This document shows positions 15,257 through 20,647 of a stretch of DNA of 20,647 nt, piece by piece. Under the pieces are notes generated by a model. The model did no database searches and had not been told where the DNA came from. It saw only the letters and a program-made list of their open reading frames with translations. Both the position numbers and the translations under genes were made by a program. Source of the stretch: an uncultured Veillonella sp. Its GTDB lineage: Bacteria; Bacillota; Negativicutes; Veillonellales; Veillonellaceae. Numbering within the stretch: the stretch's first letter is position 1; every line of letters begins with the position of its first letter. Location of the stretch: the NCBI GenBank assembly GCA_900552715.1, contig USAV01000023.1, positions 1 to 20,647 of the forward strand. The letters are read 5' to 3'.

Positions 15257-16489
15257 TTATAATTGGAATCTTGCTTTTACAATCTGCTGAGTTATCAATG
15301 CGGAGCCCATAGCTAGCGCCATTGGGAAGCACATTTCCACGGAAAATCGTGAAAGTTCTAACATGAACACACAGGATGTAAGCGGCATCTTTTGTGCCAA
15401 TCCCAAGAAAATTACGGCCCCTATAAATGCAGCAAAGCCAAGGTGTACAGGGCTGACCATAATACTCCACAAGGCTGCAAAGGCTAATGCCAATGTACTA
15501 CCTAGCATCATGGATGGCGTAATTCGACCACCATAAGCACCAGCCATTAAGGCAAGTAACACGGCAATCCATTTAGTAGCTAATAGACCTAATGCATAAT
15601 CCCATCCTACTAAATCTGTAAAGGTCAACTGATTACCAGCTTTACCATTACCGAGGATTTCTGGAAAATACATAGCCATCACCCCAATAACAGCAAATGA
15701 TAAAAGAGCTATGACAATCATTTTAGGGCTTTTTCTATCAAACTTAGGTAATAAAGATTGTGTTTTATCAAATAAAACAACGCCAATAGCAATGACAGCG
15801 CCAAGGACGATAGCAAATTCTTGATAGCTACCATATAAGGGTGGTTGTGGCATCGTATACTGAACAAGATCTCCTATCCCTGCCTGACGAACGACCAATG
15901 TAGCTAGTCCACACGATAAAAGGGCTGCACTCATGGCTCGAACATTCCATGTGATAAGTAATGTCTCTAGCGTAAAAATAGCAGCTGATAAAGGAGAATT
16001 ATATACGGCAGCTAAGCCTGCACCAGCAGCACAAGCAATAATAAGCGACTTGTCCTCAGGGCGCATATCAACATAGCGCAATAATCCAGACATGATACCA
16101 GCACTAGCTTCACGAGGTGCTACTTCTCGACCAAGTGGAGAACCCATGCCGACCGTGATAATTTGCAATGTAGCATGAATAAATGTGGTCAACGGAGGCA
16201 TTTCTTTTGTAGAATCTTGGACAGCTTTTTTTATATCTACCAGTGGATCTCCATAACGATGGATAAGAACCCAACCTCCACCGCCAACAAGACCACAGGC
16301 CAGTAAGGCTAACAATCGATGTTCAGGCGATACACGGGCCACAGCTTGACCAAACGTCAAGCCATCGGATGTCGAATAGGCATACATAAAATGTTGAATA
16401 TAGTGCATTAAATGAGTATAAAAGGAACCGATTAATCCTGCCACTAATCCGACGATTATAATCAATCCTAACAATCGTTTATCTAACAT
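15257..16489 (-). CDS. Divergent ClC-family anion channel/antiporter
   Basis: A 410-residue membrane protein with about ten or more hydrophobic segments, covering the ClC core with no C-terminal CBS domains. The second ClC signature is recognisable as GREVAP (120-125) with the gating glutamate (Glu122) kept, and the third as GGRITP (320-325, usually GIFAP). The first signature, GSGIP, is replaced by GDPLV near residue 80, so the usual chloride-coordinating serine is missing. PLTSCVFMLELS near the end matches the conserved late helix. The ion it moves cannot be told from sequence. It starts 10 bp after nrdG with only a distant GGAG ribosome site. Confidence 0.85.
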   Translation of the reverse strand: MLDKRLLGLIIIVGLVAGLIGSFYTHLMHYIQHFMYAYSTSDGLTFGQAVARVSPEHRLLALLACGLVGGGGWVLIHRYGDPLVDIKKAVQDSTKEMPPLTTFIHATLQIITVGMGSPLGREVAPREASAGIMSGLLRYVDMRPEDKSLIIACAAGAGLAAVYNSPLSAAIFTLETLLITWNVRAMSAALLSCGLATLVVRQAGIGDLVQYTMPQPPLYGSYQEFAIVLGAVIAIGVVLFDKTQSLLPKFDRKSPKMIVIALLSFAVIGVMAMYFPEILGNGKAGNQLTFTDLVGWDYALGLLATKWIAVLLALMAGAYGGRITPSMMLGSTLALAFAALWSIMVSPVHLGFAAFIGAVIFLGLAQKMPLTSCVFMLELSRFSVEMCFPMALAMGSALITQQIVKARFQL

Positions 16490-16499
16490 AATCTTTATT

Positions 16500-16997
16500 T
16501 TACTCCATAGCTAGTATGACTTCACCTTGTTTCAAGGAAGATTGTACATCAATAATACGCTGATTAGAGGAGCCTCTAAACCGAAGTGATGGATCTTTTA
16601 ACTCATCTACAAATCGACCATCAACAAGAATATCGATTTGTTCCACTAAGCTACGGCGCGATGGATCAGATATAATATCATCCCAAACATAGCCAGAGTA
16701 AGCCCAAATAGGTTTCTCAGGCGCTGCTTCACGCACCGCTTTCACTATAGCTAGCATACCATCTACATTTTGAAATGGTTCACCGCCTAACAAGGTAAGG
16801 CCAGCACAATTAGGATCTTTTACATAAGACACAACTAGCTGTGTTTCTTTATCAGTCCATTCTTGACCAGCATTAAAATCTTGATATTCTTCATTAAAAC
16901 AATTATAACAGCAATGGGTGCAACCAGTTACAAATATAGATGTGCGTATACCTTCCCCATTGGCGATATCATATTGTCGGATCTGTCCATATCTCAT
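16500..16997 (-). CDS. nrdG: Anaerobic ribonucleotide reductase activating protein NrdG
   Basis: A 165-residue radical SAM enzyme. Cys26, Cys30 and Cys33 (CTHCCYNC, a CX3CX2C reading) bind the 4Fe-4S cluster, and LGGEPF is the SAM-binding glycine motif. It makes the glycyl radical on NrdD. The start MRYGQIRQYDIANGEG matches the family, and the ATG at 16997 has GGGGG five bases upstream. The ATG at 17009 has only a weak site. It follows nrdD, separated by a 128-bp gap containing a terminator. Confidence 0.94.
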   Translation of the reverse strand: MRYGQIRQYDIANGEGIRTSIFVTGCTHCCYNCFNEEYQDFNAGQEWTDKETQLVVSYVKDPNCAGLTLLGGEPFQNVDGMLAIVKAVREAAPEKPIWAYSGYVWDDIISDPSRRSLVEQIDILVDGRFVDELKDPSLRFRGSSNQRIIDVQSSLKQGEVILAME

Positions 16998-17076
16998 AAT
17001 AACCCCCATATTTGCCTATGATCAACTTTGACCAAATTAAACATATAGATATATTTCAATTTATCATGTATATAGT

Positions 17077-17103
17077 AAAAGCTGTGCCGATGGCACAGCT
17101 TTT
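17077..17103 (-). terminator. Terminator between nrdD and nrdG
   Basis: A perfect 12-bp inverted repeat AAAAGCTGTGCC / GGCACAGCTTTT with a 3-nt loop, 22 bp after the nrdD stop. NrdG would be made only from read-through or a weak local promoter; I see no strong promoter in 17010-17076. Confidence 0.88.
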
Positions 17104-17125
17104 AACATGTTTACGATTAATAAAA

Positions 17126-19276
17126 TCAAATATGCATTACACGATCTTTAATTTCTTTTGTGCGACCTTCGTTCCAGAAGTTTTCACCAAGGTATCCACA
17201 CGTACGGCGGATAACTGTTAATTTATCGCGGTTTGTATTATGACAACGAGGGCATTCCCATTGATTGTCATCATTAACCTTGATTTCACCATCAAATCCG
17301 CATTCATGACAGTAGTCAGATTTTGTATTGAACTCTGCATAGGAAATATTGTCGTAAATATATTTAATCATCGTCAATACTGCTGGAATATTACTGGACA
17401 TATTCGGAATTTCTGCATAGGAAATGCAACCGCCTGTAGATTTCTTTTGGAATTCAGATTCAAAGGCAAATTTATCAAATACGTTAATTTCTTCACGAAC
17501 GCTTACATGATAACTATTCGTATAGTAACCTTTGTCCGTCACATCTTCTATAATACCAAAGCGTGCTCGGTCCAAAGAAGAGAAGCGATTTGTTAAGCTT
17601 TCAGCAGGCGTACCATAAAGACCAAAGCCTAAGTTATGTTTTTCACGCCATTCATTAATAGCTTGGTTTAAACGATCCATAATTTTCATGGCAAAAACAC
17701 GACCATGTTCACCTGTATTAGATTCGCCAGTAATCAAGCGACATGCTTCATAAATGCCGATATAACCAAGGGAAATCGTCGCATAGCCACCAGTCAAAAA
17801 TGGAGCAATTTTTTCACCTTTTTTAAGTCGCGCAATAGCACCATGTTGCCAATGAATTGGGGATACATCGCTTACTACATCTTTCAATAAATTGTAACGT
17901 AACATCAATGCTTTTTCAGCTAGCTCAAGGCGTTTATCCAAGATTTCAAAATACTTTTCTTCACTACCGCGTGCTAAAATACCAATTTGTGGCAAATTCA
18001 AACTTACTACGCCCATGTTGAAACGGCCATCAAATTTATAATTGCCTTCTGCATCCTTCCAAGGAGATAAGAAGGAACGACATCCCATAGGGCTGAATAC
18101 ATTGCCTTCGTAATTTTCCTTCATCTTCTTTGCAGAAATATAATCAGGATACATGCGTTTAGCCGTACATTGAGCAGCTAATTCTGTTAAATAATGATAT
18201 GGGCTATCCGGATAAACATTGTGTTCGTCTAATACATAAATCAATTTAGGGAATGCTGGTGTAATGTATACATCGGCTTCATTTTTTACACCCTTAATAC
18301 GTTGACGTAAAATTTCTTCCGTAATTAATGCCGCTTCCTTAGCGTATTCATAATCCGGTTGGAAATACATAAACAATGTAACGAATGGGGATTGGCCATT
18401 TGTAGTCATCAATGTATTGATTTGGTATTGAATGGTTTGAATGCCGTCCTTTACCTCTTTACGCGTGCGTTTCCAAGCAATTTCACGAGCCTTTTCCATA
18501 TTTGGTTCCATGCCGTAAATCTCAACTTGTTCTTCAATTACATTATTGAGGATTTTTTCATAAGATTTACGTACGAATGGTGCCAAAATACGGTCAATAC
18601 CATTAATACTTTGACCACCATATTGACCAGATGCAACTTGTGCAATGATTTGAGTTGTTACAGTACATGCTACTTGGAATGATTTTGGCGTGTCAATGCG
18701 CTTACCATTGATAACTGTACCATTTGTCAACATATCTTCTAAGTTGATTAAGCAACAGTTAAACATCGGTTGGATGATATAGTCCATATCGTGGAAATGG
18801 ATAGCACCGCTATCATGTGCTTCTAGTATATCTGTAGGAATCAACTTACGACGCGCAATATCCTTGGACACTTCACCAGCAATTAAATCGCGTTGTGTAG
18901 ATACAATAGCAGCATCTTTATTAGAATTTTCATCAAGAACACTAACATTACTACGATCCAACAAACCGATGACATCTTCGTCAGTCGTGTTTTGGCGACG
19001 TTTGAAAGCTTGTACCGCTTTATAACCTTCATAAGCACGAGCTGTTGCAGGATTATGATACTCAATCAACTTATAGTATACTTGATCTTCTATAGCATAG
19101 ATTGTCATATCCTTTTGAAGTTTTATAGCATATGCTTCAATTTCGTCAGCAATGCGTTCAGCTAAGCCAGATTCATATAACCCCGTACTACTATGTTCTG
19201 CCTTTTCAATAGCTACTGCAATTTTATGTTTATCGAAAGGTACCTTTGTACCATCCCGTTTAATGACCTGCAACAT
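17126..19276 (-). CDS. nrdD: Anaerobic (class III) ribonucleoside-triphosphate reductase NrdD
   Basis: A 716-residue protein that makes dNTPs without oxygen. An N-terminal ATP-cone (about 1-90, MLQVIKRDGTKVPFDKHKI) controls activity. The catalytic barrel follows, with cysteine-containing segments such as MFNCCLIN. Near the C-terminus a zinc site (YCHECG ... CPRCHN) precedes the glycyl-radical loop RRTCGYLGE, where Gly694 is the expected radical residue. The ATG at 19276 has GGGAGG seven bases upstream. A start 15 codons earlier would lengthen the protein past that site. Two NrdR-like boxes overlap its promoter. Confidence 0.97.
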   Translation of the reverse strand: MLQVIKRDGTKVPFDKHKIAVAIEKAEHSSTGLYESGLAERIADEIEAYAIKLQKDMTIYAIEDQVYYKLIEYHNPATARAYEGYKAVQAFKRRQNTTDEDVIGLLDRSNVSVLDENSNKDAAIVSTQRDLIAGEVSKDIARRKLIPTDILEAHDSGAIHFHDMDYIIQPMFNCCLINLEDMLTNGTVINGKRIDTPKSFQVACTVTTQIIAQVASGQYGGQSINGIDRILAPFVRKSYEKILNNVIEEQVEIYGMEPNMEKAREIAWKRTRKEVKDGIQTIQYQINTLMTTNGQSPFVTLFMYFQPDYEYAKEAALITEEILRQRIKGVKNEADVYITPAFPKLIYVLDEHNVYPDSPYHYLTELAAQCTAKRMYPDYISAKKMKENYEGNVFSPMGCRSFLSPWKDAEGNYKFDGRFNMGVVSLNLPQIGILARGSEEKYFEILDKRLELAEKALMLRYNLLKDVVSDVSPIHWQHGAIARLKKGEKIAPFLTGGYATISLGYIGIYEACRLITGESNTGEHGRVFAMKIMDRLNQAINEWREKHNLGFGLYGTPAESLTNRFSSLDRARFGIIEDVTDKGYYTNSYHVSVREEINVFDKFAFESEFQKKSTGGCISYAEIPNMSSNIPAVLTMIKYIYDNISYAEFNTKSDYCHECGFDGEIKVNDDNQWECPRCHNTNRDKLTVIRRTCGYLGENFWNEGRTKEIKDRVMHI

Positions 19277-19328
19277 CTCGGAACCTCCCCGTTTCCCATA
19301 CTCCGAATTAATTAATGTCATTACATAT

Positions 19329-19353
19329 AAAAAAGTATGGAAAAAACCATACT
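19329..19353 (-). terminator. Terminator-like hairpin in the nrdD leader
   Basis: On the minus strand AGTATGG-TTTTTT-CCATACT is followed at once by TTTTTT. It lies between the nrdD promoter and its start codon, about 52 bp before the ATG, so it could act as an attenuator. Confidence 0.65.
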
Positions 19354-19354
19354 C

Positions 19355-19405
19355 AATCTATATTATTTACTACGAAAAATACAAAATTCAATAGATTATT
19401 TCGTA
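19355..19405 (-). other. Possible pseudoknot/antiterminator in the nrdD leader
   Basis: Transcript order: TACGAAA (19405-19399), AATCTAT (19397-19391), TTTCGTA (19377-19371), ATAGATT (19361-19355). Segments 1 and 3, and 2 and 4, are exact 7-nt complements, interleaved as in an H-type pseudoknot. The pairs are AT-rich, so chance is a real possibility. Confidence 0.35.
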
Positions 19406-19422
19406 TTTCTAACTGCTTTCAT

Positions 19423-19451
19423 AGTATACTATATATAGTGTTTTATTGCAA
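19423..19451 (-). promoter_or_regulatory. Promoter of nrdD
   Basis: TTGCAA (19451-19446), a 17-bp spacer and TATACT (19428-19423) on the minus strand. The start near 19416 gives a leader of about 140 nt. An NrdR-like box occupies the spacer and touches the -10. Confidence 0.8.
19426..19441. promoter_or_regulatory. NrdR box 1
   Basis: ATACTATATATAGTGT matches the published-type palindromic NrdR consensus ACACWATATATWGTGT (recalled) at 15 of 16 positions. Its position over the spacer and -10 fits repression of nrdD by the ATP/dATP-sensing repressor NrdR. Confidence 0.8.
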
Positions 19452-19457
19452 TAAAAA

Positions 19458-19473
19458 ATACAATATCATGTAA
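19458..19473. promoter_or_regulatory. NrdR box 2 (weaker)
   Basis: ATACAATATCATGTAA matches the same consensus at 11 of 16 positions and begins exactly 32 bp from box 1. That is about three helical turns, the spacing typical of paired NrdR boxes. Confidence 0.6.
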
Positions 19474-19524
19474 AAAAGAGTCTTTTTGCTATACTTAAAC
19501 GGCATAACAAAAAAACTCTTTTTT
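19472..19524 (-). terminator. Terminator of the PHP-domain gene
   Basis: AAAAAAGAGT (19472-19481) pairs with ACTCTTTTTT (19515-19524), and inner TTTTTG with CAAAAA, giving a long stem that begins at the stop codon. T-run on the minus strand. It directly abuts NrdR box 2. Confidence 0.85.
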
Positions 19525-20321
19525 TATAAAGCGATTGAAAGAAGTCGAGTCCAAAAATTAGGTCGTTTTCCTGCCCAATGATCCGGTACCGTAGGATAAA
19601 ATACTCTATCCGCTAATAAATCGCGTTCATTTAATCGGACGTCACTAAGTAAATCTTTCTTATATTCAATATCTAGTTTAGAAATTACATCTACATAGCT
19701 ACCATATTGATTATTCATCACATCATAACCAGTGCCAAAGAAGTGTATTAGACCATTCGTATATAATTCAATAGCTCTCGTATAATGCTCAGAATGATGT
19801 GTAAAGGACATAATATTACATTCAAATAAAATGCCCTTATCAACCCATTCCAATAGTTGTTCAGGTTTATTAAAGAAAAGGTCGCTACGTTCCACTTCAC
19901 TTATGATAGGCGTGATGCCTAAGTCACATAAAGTCTGTAACCACGCATCTACATGATATAACTTACAATCTTGTGGAATAGTAACTAACATAAAATGACT
20001 ATTACCTAATACAAGTGATTCTTTATGATTGCGTATATAGTCAATCATACCATCACCTAACTCAACAACGGCACCATTATGTAATGTAACCGATATCGCT
20101 TGTTCAGATACTACTTGTGTTAAATTTTCTACCTGCTCCACTACTGACTCAACAACGGTCTGTACATTTAGCTCATTAACCTTAGGTGTACAAAAAATAT
20201 CTGTAATACCAGAACGGACTAAATCTTTAACCATTTGCACAGATTCAGCCATGGATTGAGGTCCCTTTCCATCTGCCATAGCTGGCAAAATATATGTATG
20301 TAAATCTAAAATGCGTTTCAT
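19524..20321 (-). CDS. PHP-domain protein of the CpsB/YwqE phosphatase family, metal site degenerate
   Basis: A 265-residue protein with the family's overall layout: ILDLHTYILP at the start, ADG, a FCTPK segment, GITPIISEVERSD and FGTGYDVMN. Active CpsB/YwqE tyrosine phosphatases use a tri-metal site built mainly from histidines. Compared with the CpsB pattern as I recall it, the first His (His8), Asp17, Asp200 and Arg145 remain. The second His of HxH is Tyr10, the TxH His is Lys47, the HxER His is Glu142, the DxH His is Met202, and one Glu is Val85. It is therefore probably inactive as a phosphatase. It stands alone with no capsule genes nearby. I took the ATG at 20321 (GGGG six bases upstream, family-like N-terminus); 20333 and 20339 are alternatives. 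Confidence 0.75.
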   Translation of the reverse strand: MKRILDLHTYILPAMADGKGPQSMAESVQMVKDLVRSGITDIFCTPKVNELNVQTVVESVVEQVENLTQVVSEQAISVTLHNGAVVELGDGMIDYIRNHKESLVLGNSHFMLVTIPQDCKLYHVDAWLQTLCDLGITPIISEVERSDLFFNKPEQLLEWVDKGILFECNIMSFTHHSEHYTRAIELYTNGLIHFFGTGYDVMNNQYGSYVDVISKLDIEYKKDLLSDVRLNERDLLADRVFYPTVPDHWAGKRPNFWTRLLSIAL

Positions 20322-20416
20322 CTTCTTCCCCATTCTCATCTTTATATCGCCCCTTACCTCGATATAAATCTCTTAAATATAATCTCTTTAATTGCTCAAA
20401 TTCATTTTGTATTCAT

Positions 20417-20445
20417 ATTATACCAATGAATCTATGTCTTGAAAA
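20417..20445 (-). promoter_or_regulatory. Promoter of the PHP-domain gene
   Basis: TTTTCA (20445-20440), a 17-bp spacer and TATAAT (20422-20417), with TGG before the -10 as an extended box. The start near 20410 leaves a leader of about 70-90 nt. The rest of the 20322-20528 gap is AT-rich and shows nothing else. Confidence 0.75.
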
Positions 20446-20528
20446 GTACCTATACCTAAACTTTTGATAATATTTGATTGCTTAAAATTAAAGATTATTT
20501 AATAATTTCATTTTGTTTTCACAAAAAA

Positions 20529-20563
20529 ACAAGGCTCCTATCAATAACTCATAGAAGCCTTGT
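20529..20563 (-). terminator. Intrinsic terminator of a gene to the right
   Basis: On the minus strand ACAAGGCT, one mismatch and CTAT pair with the opposite arm around a 9-nt loop, followed by a run of seven T (20529-20523). It ends whatever minus-strand gene lies beyond the window, or lay there before the inserted element. Confidence 0.85.
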
Positions 20564-20570
20564 ATATTTA

Positions 20571-20647
20571 GGCTCTCTGTCAAATGTTGGGGTGTTCACC
20601 CTACGAGCCTTCTTTGGCACCAATCATATGTATGGTTGGTGCCATTC
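20571..20647. mobile_element. Probable end of an ISL3-type insertion sequence (partial)
   Basis: From 20571 the sequence begins GGCTCTCTGTCAAATGTTGG, which resembles terminal inverted repeats of ISL3-family elements as I remember them (GGCTCTTTGTCAAAT-like). Two more inverted repeats follow: GGGTG-TT-CACCC inside an outer GGCTC...GAGCC, and GGCACCAA...TTGGTGCC with a 12-nt loop (20615-20642). ISL3 elements make 8-bp target duplications; the flanking 8-mer here is TATATTTA. No transposase reading frame is visible in the 77 bases. A structured non-coding RNA is the alternative. Confidence 0.45.

Noticed and set aside
20564..20647. T-box or other known riboswitch at the right edge
   Set aside because: There are several hairpins, but I do not find the T-box AGGGTGGNACCGCG motif or another riboswitch core. 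An insertion-sequence end fits better, though not conclusively.
1..20647. Defence, prophage or other accessory island
   Set aside because: Apart from the possible insertion-sequence end, every gene is a housekeeping or metabolic gene in a recognisable Firmicute order, with even base use.

Overview
This window looks like the chromosome of an anaerobic, low-GC Negativicute/Firmicute, most probably a Veillonella or close relative. The reasons are the AT-rich intergenic DNA, strong AGGAGG-type ribosome binding sites, a FapR/FabK type II fatty-acid operon, an oxygen-sensitive class III ribonucleotide reductase, a rubredoxin, and the overall feel of the proteins. The genus is inferred from sequence character; no search was run. 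Nearly all genes are on the minus strand, except a two-gene plus-strand block at 13608-15121.

Layout, left to right. At 1-2067 is the N-terminal 689 codons of smc, cut by the window edge. It is preceded (in transcription order) by a radical SAM gene (2113-3264). A terminator at 3448-3471 separates these from a long minus-strand operon that reads fapR - plsX - fabH - fabK - fabD - fabG - acpP - fabK-like - fabF - rnc (12034 down to 3472). This is a lipid-synthesis operon with its presumed regulator at the head. A good promoter (12075-12103) and a FapR-operator-like palindrome (12046-12062) sit just before fapR. The genes are packed with overlaps or tiny gaps, and the largest internal gap holds two hairpins just after acpP. 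Upstream are yceD (DUF177) and rpmF with a perfect-consensus promoter, then a stand-alone short rubredoxin.

The plus-strand pair encodes a third FabK-type flavoprotein and a gamma-carbonic-anhydrase-like hexapeptide protein. It ends in a strong bidirectional terminator facing a divergent ClC-type channel/transporter gene. On the minus strand, nrdD (19276-17126), nrdG and the ClC gene follow each other, with a terminator between nrdD and nrdG. The nrdD promoter carries two NrdR-like boxes 32 bp apart and a leader that includes an intrinsic-terminator-like hairpin. Next comes a single-gene unit for a PHP-domain protein of the CpsB/YwqE type that has lost most metal ligands. The right edge (20571-20647) looks like one end of an ISL3-type insertion sequence.

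How the parts work together: PlsX, FabH, FabK, FabD, FabG, AcpP and FabF supply initiation, elongation and phospholipid entry. FapR would tie the whole operon to malonyl-CoA. No dehydratase (FabZ/FabA) or known isomerase (FabM) is encoded here, which makes the extra flavoprotein between acpP and fabF the most interesting gene of the operon. I saw no defence island, prophage, CRISPR array, tRNA or rRNA. The window is mostly core genome, and its novelty lies in paralogs, degenerate enzymes and regulatory DNA.
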